Positions 16,742-24,369 of a DNA stretch of 64,000 nucleotides are shown one piece after another. This DNA is from Azospirillum baldaniorum. Lineage in GTDB: Bacteria > Pseudomonadota > Alphaproteobacteria > Azospirillales > Azospirillaceae. The position numbers were made by a program, and so were the translations under genes. The first letter of the stretch is position 1. The number at the start of each line of letters is the position of its first letter. The notes under the pieces are model-generated. The model was not told the origin of the DNA, did not search any database, and saw nothing but the letters and a program-made list of their open reading frames with translations. The stretch covers positions 124,001 to 188,000 of the forward strand of contig NZ_CP022255.1 of the NCBI RefSeq assembly GCF_003119195.2, written 5' to 3'.

Positions 16742-17207
16742 AGACTCAATGCGTAAGCTCTGGCAACGCGGCAAGTTCCATCTCAGCGCCCTGATGATGC
16801 TGGTGCCGCTGCCCTTCCTCCCCGACTACTTCAGCCCGAAACCGATCTTCGTGCCGCCCGAGATCCGCCGGGATGTCGCTGTCGGGCCCTTTCCGGTCAC
16901 GCTAGCGACTTACGACGAGGCGCCCGGCCGCATGCCGACAGGGGAGCGGATGAAGGAATACCGCATCCACATCCGTCCCGCCGACATCGACCATGTGCGC
17001 GGCGTCTTCCTGCGCGTCGGCAAGCCGCGCAGCCTGCGCACCGCCGGCGCGCTCGCCTTCGGCAACCCCTACGAGCGGGAGGCCGACGTGACCGTTCCGG
17101 ACGAGCTGGCCGGCACGGAGGAGCTGTGGGTGACCATGGAGGATTGGAGCGGCGGGGTGCATCAGGCGTCCCTGCCGCTGGGCGAGATTTTCGGAGGAAA
17201 GCGATGA
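16734..17207 (+). CDS. fpvH: FpvH-like membrane-anchored accessory protein
   Basis: A 157-residue protein with one N-terminal hydrophobic anchor ('FHLSALMMLVPLPFLPDYF') and a beta-rich periplasmic remainder. No enzyme motif is recognisable. By position it corresponds to FpvH, an inner-membrane partner of FpvG needed for efficient iron release from pyoverdine. ATG 16734 overlaps the fpvG stop by 8 nt and has GGAGGG upstream; an alternative ATG lies at 16749 within a second copy of CAATGCGTAA, a 15-bp-period duplication at the junction. The symbol rests on synteny more than on sequence. Confidence 0.68.
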   Translation: MRKDSMRKLWQRGKFHLSALMMLVPLPFLPDYFSPKPIFVPPEIRRDVAVGPFPVTLATYDEAPGRMPTGERMKEYRIHIRPADIDHVRGVFLRVGKPRSLRTAGALAFGNPYEREADVTVPDELAGTEELWVTMEDWSGGVHQASLPLGEIFGGKR

Positions 17208-17521
17208 AGACCCACCGCCTGTTCGCCCTGGCGGGGCTGTTCGCCCTGTGCGCCGCCGGTGCGGCGGAGGCCCATTACCCGATCTGCGAATGCCGGATGG
17301 TGGAGAGTGAGACCGTGCAATGCACCGGCGGCTTCTCCGACGGGTCGAAGGCGCCCGGCGTGGTGCTGGACGTCATCGCCTACGACGAGCAGGTGCTGGT
17401 CAAGGGCAAGCTGGGTCCGGATTCCACGCTGTCCTTCCAGCGCCCCGCGCAGGACTTCTACGTCCTGTTCGACGCCGGGCCCGGCCACACGGTCGAGATC
17501 GAGCACACGGCAATCAAGTAG
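17204..17521 (+). CDS. fpvJ: FpvJ-like small periplasmic protein with Cys motif
   Basis: A 105-residue protein with a clear Sec signal peptide (residues 1-22, 'LFALCAAGAAEAHYP' around the cleavage site). The mature protein starts 'HYPICECRM', followed by a third Cys about 12 residues on; His plus closely spaced Cys near the mature N-terminus could bind a metal. ATG 17204 overlaps the previous stop in ATGA, showing translational coupling. It sits at the fpvJ position of the Pseudomonas operon; the specific function of FpvJ is poorly defined. The frame opens at 17126 but the signal peptide fixes the start. Confidence 0.68.
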   Translation: MKTHRLFALAGLFALCAAGAAEAHYPICECRMVESETVQCTGGFSDGSKAPGVVLDVIAYDEQVLVKGKLGPDSTLSFQRPAQDFYVLFDAGPGHTVEIEHTAIK

Positions 17522-17543
17522 CGCCCTCAGCGAAGCCGGAACC

Positions 17544-18095
17544 ATGCATCACCAGATCGTCCGCCGCGCCGGGGCCGAGCGCGAGACCCTGTGGGTCGCG
17601 TTGGCCGCCGGGGCCATTCTCGTGTCCGCCGCCCTGGCGGTCGGGCTGCGCGCCGTTCCGGACGCGGAAGCCCCGCTGGCCGCCCACCTCATCGACTCCC
17701 GCACCGGCCTGACCGCCGCCGAGCAGGGCCTCTACGCCGACCTGAAGGCGGCGGGGGAGGAGATCGCCGCCCTGCGGACGGCGGAGGGCCGGGCGCCGAC
17801 GCTGGCGGAACTGGCTGCCGAGGCGCTGCCGCCCTTCGCCGCCGACCCCAGCGCCGCGGCGCGCGGCGGGCATGCCTGGACCTTCGCCAAGACTGGCGAT
17901 GGGGTCGCCTATGCCGGCGTTTCCGCCGCGCCGGAACTGGCCGGGTCCCTGGTCCTGCGGCTGGACGGCCATGGCGCCGACATCTGGCTGAAGCGCGCCG
18001 CCGAAGCCCCGCCCGCCCCGCCGGAGGACGCGGCGCTGACCGCCGCCGGCTGGAAGCGGATCGTTTCCACCTTCACCGCCGGGGTGACCCGATGA
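17544..18095 (+). CDS. fpvK: FpvK-like single-pass membrane protein
   Basis: A 183-residue protein with one N-terminal transmembrane helix ('LWVALAAGAILVSAALAVGL', residues 16-36) and an Ala-rich, mostly helical periplasmic domain ending in a beta segment. No catalytic motif seen. It occupies the fpvK place, between the small Cys-containing periplasmic protein and the first binding protein. It starts 22 bp after the previous stop and ends in an ATGA overlap with the next gene. Its role is unknown; it may tether or organise the periplasmic iron-release complex. Confidence 0.65.
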   Translation: MHHQIVRRAGAERETLWVALAAGAILVSAALAVGLRAVPDAEAPLAAHLIDSRTGLTAAEQGLYADLKAAGEEIAALRTAEGRAPTLAELAAEALPPFAADPSAAARGGHAWTFAKTGDGVAYAGVSAAPELAGSLVLRLDGHGADIWLKRAAEAPPAPPEDAALTAAGWKRIVSTFTAGVTR

Positions 18096-19012
18096 GCATC
18101 CTTCCTAACCGCCGCCTGATCCTGGCCGGCGCCCTGGCCGCCGCGGCCATGCCCGCCGCTGCCTTCGCGGCTCCCGCCGGGCGCCGCCGCTTCGGCGTCA
18201 CCCTGCATCCCTACTATTCCTACGTCGCCAACATCGTCGGCGATGCGGCCGAGGTGGTGCCGATCATCCCGGCCGGCTTCAACCCGCACGCCTACGAGCC
18301 GCGTCCGGAGGACATCCAGCGCATCGGCGGGCTGGACGCCATCGTGCTGAACGGCATCGGCCACGACGATTTCGCCGGGCGGATGATCGCCGCCTCGGCG
18401 AAGCCGTCGCTGCCGGTGGTCGAATCCAACGCCGACGTGCCGCTGCTGCCCGCCGCGGGAATGGCGGCGCGGGCGGCCGGGAGGGTGGTCAACCCTCACA
18501 GCTTCCTGTCGATCACCAATTCGGTTCTCCAGGTCGCGACCATCGCGCGCGAACTGGGGCGGCTCGACCCGGACAACGCCGCCGCCTACGCCGCCAACGC
18601 CCGCGCCTATTCCCGCCGCCTGCGCCAGCTGCGGGCCGACGCGCTGACGAAGCTGGCGACGGCGGGCACCGCCAGCCTGCGCGTCGCCACCATCCACGGC
18701 GCCTACGATTACCTGTTGCGGGAGTTCGGGCTGGAGGTCTCCGCCGTCGTCGAGCCCGCCCACGGCATCGAGCCCAGCCCGGCCCAGCTCGCCGAGACCA
18801 TCGCGACGATGCGCAAGCTCGACGTGCAGGTGATCTTCTCGGAGCTGAACTTCCCCAGCGCCTATGTGGAGATGATCCGGCGCGAGACCGGCATCCGGCT
18901 CTACGCCTTCTCCCACATCTCGCACGGCGACTACGCGCCCGACCTGTTCGAGCGCGAGATGGCCCGGAACCTCGACACGCTGGTTCTGGCGATGGCCGAG
19001 GCGGCGCCGTGA
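18092..19012 (+). CDS. fpvC: FpvC-like periplasmic metal-binding protein (cluster A-I / ZnuA family)
   Basis: A 306-residue metal ABC transporter binding protein. The N-terminus is a signal with twin-arginine-like 'RRLILAGALAAAAMPAAAF'. The metal-ligand pattern of the ZnuA/PsaA family is visible: 'GFNPHAYEP' (His), 'NPHSFLSI' (His), 'IHGAYDYLL' (His) and an acidic C-lobe ligand, probably in 'SELNFPSAY'. Family members bind Zn, Mn or Fe(II); the Fur box and fpv synteny point to iron, with P. aeruginosa FpvC described as a periplasmic iron or siderophore chaperone. ATGA overlap with the previous gene and GTGA overlap with the ATPase gene. Confidence 0.85.
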   Translation: MSILPNRRLILAGALAAAAMPAAAFAAPAGRRRFGVTLHPYYSYVANIVGDAAEVVPIIPAGFNPHAYEPRPEDIQRIGGLDAIVLNGIGHDDFAGRMIAASAKPSLPVVESNADVPLLPAAGMAARAAGRVVNPHSFLSITNSVLQVATIARELGRLDPDNAAAYAANARAYSRRLRQLRADALTKLATAGTASLRVATIHGAYDYLLREFGLEVSAVVEPAHGIEPSPAQLAETIATMRKLDVQVIFSELNFPSAYVEMIRRETGIRLYAFSHISHGDYAPDLFEREMARNLDTLVLAMAEAAP

Positions 19013-19737
19013 CGGGTCCCGCCATCCTGTTCGACGCGGTGGGCCTGACGCTGGGGCGCACGGTGATCCTCGACGGCGTGTCCCTGCGCGTCGCGGCGGG
19101 CACCGTCCACGCGCTGGTTGGCCCCAACGGCAGCGGCAAGTCGTCGTTGATCCGCGCCCTGCTCGGTCAGGCGCCGCACCGCGGGACCATTCGGCTCGAC
19201 TGGCCGGGCGACGGGCCGGGGACCATCGCCTACGTGCCGCAATCGGTGGAGTTCGACCGCGGCCTGCCGCTGACGGTGGAGGACTTCCTGGCCGTGCTGT
19301 GCCAGCGCCGCCCCGCCTTCCTCGGGCCGGACCGCCGCATCGATTACGGCGTGGCGCTGGACCGCGTCGGCATGGCCGGCAAGGCCCGCCGCCGTTTCGG
19401 CGCCCTGTCGGGGGGCGAGCGGCAGCGCGTCCTGCTTGCCCAGGCGCTGATCCCGGCGCCGGACCTGATCGTTCTGGACGAGCCGATGACCGCGCTCGAC
19501 GAGGCCGGGATCGCCATCTTCGAAACGCTGCTGGCCGAGCTGTCCGCCGCCGGGACCACCATCCTGTGGGTGGAGCACGATCTGGCCCAGGTGCGCCGGC
19601 TGGCGACGCGGGTGACCGGCCTGAACCGGCGCGTGCTGTTCGACGGCGCCCCGCTGGAGATGCTGTCGCCGGAGCGGGTGTTCGACCTGTTCTCCGCCGT
19701 TCCGCGCCGCACGGCAGCCGAGAGGATCGCGTCATGA
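19009..19737 (+). CDS. fpvD: FpvD-like metal ABC transporter ATPase
   Basis: A 242-residue ABC ATPase of the metal-type (MntB/ZnuC) group. Walker A 'GPNGSGKSS' near residue 40, Q-loop 'YVPQSVEFDRGLPL', signature 'LSGGERQRVLLAQAL', Walker B 'DLIVLDEPMTALD' and the switch His in 'ILWVEHDL' are all intact. Translation starts at GTG 19009 inside the fpvC stop (GTGA) and stops in ATGA with the permease gene. It energises import of the metal delivered by the binding proteins. Confidence 0.92.
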   Translation: MTGPAILFDAVGLTLGRTVILDGVSLRVAAGTVHALVGPNGSGKSSLIRALLGQAPHRGTIRLDWPGDGPGTIAYVPQSVEFDRGLPLTVEDFLAVLCQRRPAFLGPDRRIDYGVALDRVGMAGKARRRFGALSGGERQRVLLAQALIPAPDLIVLDEPMTALDEAGIAIFETLLAELSAAGTTILWVEHDLAQVRRLATRVTGLNRRVLFDGAPLEMLSPERVFDLFSAVPRRTAAERIAS

Positions 19738-20624
19738 GCTTCGAGGCGTTGCGCGCCCTGGTCCAGGGCTGGGCCGGGGCCGGGCTGTTGCCCGCCGGCT
19801 TGACCCACGGTTTTCTCGTCAACGCCCTGCTGTCCGGGCTGGTGATCGGCCCGGTGCTCGGCGGGCTCGGCACGCTGGTGGTGACCAAGCGGCTGGCCTT
19901 CTTCTCCGAAGCGGTCGGCCACGCCGCGCTGACCGGCGTCGCCATCGGCATCCTCGTGGGGGAGCCCTACACCGGCCCCTACGCCAGCCTGTTCGGCTAT
20001 TGCCTGCTGTTCGCGCTGCTGGTCAACTACACGCGCAACCGCAGCAACCTGACCGCCGACACGCTGATCGGCGTGTTCCTGTCGGTGTCGCTGGCGCTGG
20101 GCGCCAGCCTGCTGCTGATCCTGGCGAGCCGGGTCAACATCCACATCCTGGAGAATGTGCTGTTCGGCTCGGTCCTGACGGTGGACGACCGCGACCTGAC
20201 CGTGCTGCTGGTGGTGGCCCTCGGGGTGACCGCGCTGATGCTGCCGCTGTTCAACCGGCTGCTGCTGGCCAGCTTCAACCCGGCGCTGGCGCGGGTGCGC
20301 GGCGTGCCGGTGAAGGGGCTGGACTATCTGTTCATCGTGCTGGTGACCGTGGTCACCGTCGCGTCGGTCAAGATCATCGGCGCGATCCTGGTGGGGGCGC
20401 TGCTGGTCATTCCGGCCGCCGCGGCGCGGGTCGTCGCGTCGTCGCTGCGCGGCTTCTTCCTGCTGTCGGTCGCCTTCGCCAGCGTGGCGGCGGTGGCCGG
20501 AATCCTGCTGCCCGTGCAACTGGCCCTGCCGGTGCCGTCGGGCGGCGCCATCATCCTGGCGGCGGGGCTGCTGTTCCTGGGGGCGCTGCTGGCGCGCCTG
20601 TTCATGAAGGGGGAAGAGGGATGA
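19734..20624 (+). CDS. fpvE: FpvE-like metal ABC transporter permease
   Basis: A 296-residue inner-membrane permease of the ABC-3 family with about eight to nine helices. It has the family's loop 'VTKRLAFFSEAVGHAALTGVAIG', where the EAVGHAAL segment contacts the ATPase, and the conserved 'VKIIGAILVGALLVIPAAAA' helix. Coupled by ATGA at both ends. With FpvD it forms the translocation channel; the substrate is probably Fe(II), although this family also moves Mn and Zn. Confidence 0.92.
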   Translation: MSFEALRALVQGWAGAGLLPAGLTHGFLVNALLSGLVIGPVLGGLGTLVVTKRLAFFSEAVGHAALTGVAIGILVGEPYTGPYASLFGYCLLFALLVNYTRNRSNLTADTLIGVFLSVSLALGASLLLILASRVNIHILENVLFGSVLTVDDRDLTVLLVVALGVTALMLPLFNRLLLASFNPALARVRGVPVKGLDYLFIVLVTVVTVASVKIIGAILVGALLVIPAAAARVVASSLRGFFLLSVAFASVAAVAGILLPVQLALPVPSGGAIILAAGLLFLGALLARLFMKGEEG

Positions 20625-21484
20625 AGCGCGTCACGCTCGCGGCGCTCCTGCTGCTGTCCACGGTGGCGGGCGCGTCCGCCGAGACGGTCCTGGCCGGGCA
20701 CCCGGTCACCGCCGGGCTGGCCCAGGCGCTGACGAAGGGAACGCCGGTGGTGGTGGAGGCGGTGGTTCCGCCGGCCATCCCCATGGGGCGCCAGCACGCC
20801 TTCCTGAGCGGGCGCGGCGAGACCAAGCTGGCGGAGGCGGCCCGCAAGGCCGACGCGGTGCTGACCCTGCGCTCCGCCTGGGTCGAGGATCCGCTCTATC
20901 CACTGGCGCGGCGCGCCAACATCCGCCTCGTCGAGATCGACGCCGCCCGGCCGGTGGACGGCGCCTTGCCGGGGATCGCGGTCAACGGCGATGCGGCCTT
21001 CCCCTGGCTGGGCATCGCCAACGCCGGACGGATGGCCGACATCCTCGCCGCCGACCTGCGGCGCCTGTATCCTGGGTCGGCCGCCGCCATCGACGCGAAT
21101 CTCGCCACCCTGAAGCGCGGGCTGTTGATGATGTCGTCCCGGTCGGCGCAAGCATTCGCCGCGTTGCCGGATCCGTCGGCGGCGGCGCTGTCCGACCGCT
21201 TCGCCACGCTGGCCGCCGACCTCGGGCTCGACCTGCGCCGGGTCTGGACCCGCGACGACCGCGACTGGACGCCGGAACGTCTGGCCCAACTGACCACCAC
21301 CCTGAAGGCCGAGGCGATTCCCGTGGTGCTGCACCACCGCCAGCCGGCCCCGGAGATCGCCCAGGCCGTGGCGGACGGCGGCGCCCGGCTGATCGTGCTG
21401 GACAGTTTGGAGAGCGGTCCGCCGGCAGCGATGGACGCGGCGCTGGCGCGGATTGCCGAGCAGCTCGAGGCGGGATTGCGCTGA
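20621..21484 (+). CDS. fpvF: FpvF-like second periplasmic binding protein
   Basis: A 287-residue exported protein (signal peptide 1-21, 'LLLLSTVAGASAETV') related to cluster A-I metal-binding proteins but without the regular His triad; 'PPAIPMGRQHAFLSGRGE' and 'ADAVLTLRSAWVEDPLYPLARR' match the family's first lobe. Having two binding proteins flanking one ABC pair is the particular feature of the fpvCDEF group, in which FpvF is reported to bind pyoverdine with FpvC. Coupled to fpvE by ATGA; a palindrome cluster follows 18 bp after the stop. Confidence 0.8.
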   Translation: MKRVTLAALLLLSTVAGASAETVLAGHPVTAGLAQALTKGTPVVVEAVVPPAIPMGRQHAFLSGRGETKLAEAARKADAVLTLRSAWVEDPLYPLARRANIRLVEIDAARPVDGALPGIAVNGDAAFPWLGIANAGRMADILAADLRRLYPGSAAAIDANLATLKRGLLMMSSRSAQAFAALPDPSAAALSDRFATLAADLGLDLRRVWTRDDRDWTPERLAQLTTTLKAEAIPVVLHHRQPAPEIAQAVADGGARLIVLDSLESGPPAAMDAALARIAEQLEAGLR

Positions 21485-21502
21485 GGGTTTCCATGCCCCT
21501 CC

Positions 21503-21592
21503 CCAAAGCGGATTGCAATCCGCTTTGGTCCGCGACAGCGATCCTGGCCACATATGTGGCCGAAGCCCGCCTCCCGCGGGAACAGAGTTCCC
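21503..21592. repeat. cluster of four palindromes after fpvF
   Basis: Four dyads occur within 90 bp: a perfect 26-bp palindrome (21503-21528; arm CCAAAGCGGATTG), GGCCACATATGTGGCC (21546-21561), CCCGC-N5-GCGGG (21566-21580) and GGGAAC-AGA-GTTCCC (21578-21592). The first may terminate the fpv operon; the density suggests a BIME/REP-like intergenic element. From 21593 to 21837 no gene is seen; it is AT-rich near 21720-21760, with a possible promoter. Confidence 0.6.
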
Positions 21593-21837
21593 ACTGACGA
21601 CAGACGGATGCCGACGCGTCCGGGCGTGGCGCGACAAGCCGTCGGCGCCGAGCGAAAACAATGACCGCCGCTGCCAAAAAAACTTCGTTCGCAGCGAAGG
21701 GCGCTTGACGCCGCCGTTAAATCCTATTTTCCTATATGAAATATACTAAATTATACCAGCGCCAAATGTGGTTAGCGCGCCGCAAGTGTCCGAAAGAGGC
21801 GCGCCACCCTTCCCCTTTCCAAGCAAGGAGAACCGGC

Positions 21838-22035
21838 ATGAAGGCTTCGGATGACCTCCAATGGATGCTGATCGCGTCGCTCAGCCCGTCCTGTGCCTTG
21901 CCGCTGCCGCCGGAACCTTCGGACGGCGTGCCGGACCAGACGCGCGGGGACGAACCGCCGCTCAGCCATTGGCTGGCCTTGGGGGCCGGCGTCGTCCTGG
22001 CCGTCCTTCCGATTCTGGTGGCCGCGTTGGCCTGA
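21838..22035 (+). CDS. 65-residue protein with C-terminal membrane helix
   Basis: A small open frame starting at ATG 21838 behind an excellent AAGGAG ribosome site. The first 40 residues are polar and proline-rich ('SCALPLPPEPSDGVPDQ'); the C-terminus is a single hydrophobic helix ('WLALGAGVVLAVLPILVAAL'), giving a tail-anchored or single-pass topology. It ends 53 bp before the thiol dioxygenase gene, so it may be the first gene of the sulfur operon. The product family is not recognised. An upstream in-frame ATG at 21736 lacks a ribosome site. Confidence 0.6.
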   Translation: MKASDDLQWMLIASLSPSCALPLPPEPSDGVPDQTRGDEPPLSHWLALGAGVVLAVLPILVAALA

Positions 22036-22088
22036 TCCGCAGCCACACCCGGCCTCGGCCGCACCCAATTCCCGGACGGACGACCACC

Positions 22089-22706
22089 ATGACCGATCCC
22101 TCACTTCCCAACCTGTCCCGCCTGCGCGGCTTCATCGGCGACTTCACCCGTCTGGTGGAGCGACTGGGCGACGACGAGGCCGCCATCCTCGACGCGGGGC
22201 GCAGCCTCCTGGCCGGGCTGGTCGCCGTGGACGACTGGCTGCCCGACGCCTACGCGCAGCCCGATCCGGTCCATTACCGGCAGTATCTGCTGCATTGCGA
22301 TCCCCATGAGCGCTTCTCGGTCGTCAGCTTCGTCTGGGGGCCGGGGCAGCGCACGCCGATCCACGACCACACCGTCTGGGGGCTCGTCGGCGTGCTGCGC
22401 GGGGCGGAGCATTCCCAACGCTACGAACTGCGGGACGGCCCTCCGTTCGCCACCGCCGCCGACCATCTGCCGGTCGGATCGGTGGAGGCGGTGTCGCCGC
22501 GCATCGGCGACGTCCACGCCATTTCCAACGCGCTGACCGACCGTCCCTCGATCAGCATCCACGTCTATGGCGGCAACATCGGCGCCATCCGGCGGTCGGT
22601 CTTCGACCCGCTGACCGGCGAGCGCAAGCCCTTCATCTCCGGCTACGCCAACAGCGCCCTGCCCAACCTGTGGGACCGCTCGAAACCCGTTCCGCAAGCC
22701 GCATAA
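22089..22706 (+). CDS. cysteine / 3-mercaptopropionate dioxygenase-type thiol dioxygenase
   Basis: A 205-residue cupin of the cysteine dioxygenase family, non-haem Fe(II) enzymes that oxidise a thiol to a sulfinic acid. The iron ligands are visible as 'TPIHDHTVWGLVGVL' (two His) and a third His in 'IGDVHAISN'; 'ERFSVVSFVWGPGQ' precedes them as in the family. The following gene is a multi-domain rhodanese, the arrangement I recall around the 3-mercaptopropionate dioxygenase of P. aeruginosa, so either L-cysteine or 3-mercaptopropionate is plausible. Discrimination needs the active-site Arg/Gln comparison by alignment. It starts a four-gene rightward sulfur cluster. Confidence 0.87.
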   Translation: MTDPSLPNLSRLRGFIGDFTRLVERLGDDEAAILDAGRSLLAGLVAVDDWLPDAYAQPDPVHYRQYLLHCDPHERFSVVSFVWGPGQRTPIHDHTVWGLVGVLRGAEHSQRYELRDGPPFATAADHLPVGSVEAVSPRIGDVHAISNALTDRPSISIHVYGGNIGAIRRSVFDPLTGERKPFISGYANSALPNLWDRSKPVPQAA

Positions 22707-22726
22707 CAGGTCCCGGAAAGCAAACC

Positions 22727-24346
22727 ATGCCCGATACCGCAACCCCCGACACCGCTCCGCTCGCCACCCGCACCGCCGCGGACATCCGCCGCGACTGGAT
22801 CGACCGCAGGGAGGTCGCCCTTCTCGACGCGCGGGAGGAGGGGCCCTATTCGCTGGCCCACCCGCTGTTCGCCGTGTCGGTGCCGCTCAGCCGGGTGGAA
22901 TTGCTGGCCTACGATCTGCTGCCGCGGCGCGACGTGCCGATCACCGTCTACGACAACGGCGAGGGCTATGCCGAGCCGGCGGCGCGGCGGCTCCAGGCGC
23001 TGGGCTACCGCGAGGTGACGCTGCTGGAGGGCGGGCTGGCCGGCTGGACCGCCGCCGGGTTCGAGGTCTACCGGGACGTCAACGTGCCAAGCAAGGCGTT
23101 CGGCGAGTGGGTGGAGCATCACCGCCACACCCCGTCGCTGCCTGCGGACGAGGTGAAGACGCTGATCGATAGTGGGGCCGATCTGGTGATCCTCGACGCC
23201 CGCCGCTACGAGGAGTTCCAGACCATGGCGATTCCCGGCGGCGTCAGCGTGCCGGGGGCCGAGCTGGTCAAGCGCGTCCACGACATCGCGCCCGACCCGC
23301 GGACGCTGGTCATCGTCAACTGCGCCGGGCGCACCCGTTCGATCATCGGCACGCAGTCGCTGGTGAATGCTGGCATCCCCAACCGCGTGGCGGCGCTGCG
23401 CAACGGCACCATCGGCTGGACCCTGGCCGGGCTGGAACTGGACCGCGGGCGCGACGGGCGCTTTCCGGCGGTGTCGCCGGAGGGCGACACGAGGGCCCGC
23501 AAGGCCGCCCGCGCGGTGGCTGACCGGGCCGGCGTCGGGCGCATCGGCCCCGCCGCGCTGGACGCCTTCCGCGGCGACGAGCGGCGCACCCTGCACCTGT
23601 TCGACGTGCGCACGCCGGAGGAGTATGAGGCCGGCCATCTGCCGGGCTTCCGCCACGCGGCGGGCGGCCAGCTCATCCAGGCGACGGACGAGTATGTCGC
23701 GGTGCGCGGCGCCCGCATCGTGCTGGTCGACGACCCGGCGGGCGGCGGCGGGCCGCGCGCCGACATGACCGCCTCCTGGCTGGCGCAGCTTGGCTGGGAG
23801 GTGCATGTGCTGGAGGGCGACGTGGCGTCTCTGGGCATCGAGAGCGGCCCCGACCGTCGCCGCCTGCCGCCCGTCCCGGACGTTGGGGCGGAGACGGTGG
23901 CGCCGCGCGACCTGCTGGCCCTGCTGGAGAACGGCGAGGCGGCGGTGATCGACATCACCCGCAGCCCGCGCTACCGCGCCGGCCACATCCCGGGGGCGTA
24001 TTTCTCGACCCGCGCGCGTCTGGGCGGCACCATCGCTCGCCTGCCGAAGGGCGTGCGGCCGGTGCTTACCTGCTGGGACGGCACGCTGACCCGCTACGCC
24101 GCCGCCGATTTCCCGCCGGGGGCGGTCCCGCTGCTGCTGGAGGGCGGCACGCAGGGCTGGGTGGCGGCCGGGCTGCCGCTCAGCGCCGGGCTGGAGCGCC
24201 TGGGGCCGGAGCCGGACGACGTCTACAAGCGTCCCTACGAGGGCACCGACAACAGCGCCGCCGCCATGCAGGGCTACATCGACTGGGAGCTTGAGCTGGT
24301 GGACCAGCTAAAGCGCGACGGCGCCCACAATTTCCGCGTCATCTGA
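22727..24346 (+). CDS. four-domain rhodanese (sulfurtransferase)
   Basis: A 539-residue cytoplasmic protein made of four rhodanese repeats, about residues 10-115, 140-245, 285-385 and 405-500. Domains 2 and 4 keep the catalytic Cys in the loops 'VNCAGRTRS' (Cys199) and 'LTCWDGTLTRY' (Cys449); domain 1 has 'VYDNGEGYA' (Asp/Asn in the Cys place) and domain 3 'VDDPAGGGG', so these two are probably non-catalytic. Rhodaneses move sulfane sulfur to acceptors such as thiols or sulfite. Placed 20 bp after the thiol dioxygenase gene and before a solute-binding protein and TauD, it likely processes sulfur released from thiol or sulfonate breakdown. Confidence 0.87.
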   Translation: MPDTATPDTAPLATRTAADIRRDWIDRREVALLDAREEGPYSLAHPLFAVSVPLSRVELLAYDLLPRRDVPITVYDNGEGYAEPAARRLQALGYREVTLLEGGLAGWTAAGFEVYRDVNVPSKAFGEWVEHHRHTPSLPADEVKTLIDSGADLVILDARRYEEFQTMAIPGGVSVPGAELVKRVHDIAPDPRTLVIVNCAGRTRSIIGTQSLVNAGIPNRVAALRNGTIGWTLAGLELDRGRDGRFPAVSPEGDTRARKAARAVADRAGVGRIGPAALDAFRGDERRTLHLFDVRTPEEYEAGHLPGFRHAAGGQLIQATDEYVAVRGARIVLVDDPAGGGGPRADMTASWLAQLGWEVHVLEGDVASLGIESGPDRRRLPPVPDVGAETVAPRDLLALLENGEAAVIDITRSPRYRAGHIPGAYFSTRARLGGTIARLPKGVRPVLTCWDGTLTRYAAADFPPGAVPLLLEGGTQGWVAAGLPLSAGLERLGPEPDDVYKRPYEGTDNSAAAMQGYIDWELELVDQLKRDGAHNFRVI

Positions 24347-24369
24347 CGATCTCCGCCACAGGACACCCC

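Noticed and set aside
15605..21484. Zinc uptake (ZnuABC) operon under Zur
   Set aside because: ABC parts are ZnuABC-like, but the PepSY protein, two binding proteins, fpv gene order and Fur-type box favour iron. Left as an alternative to test.
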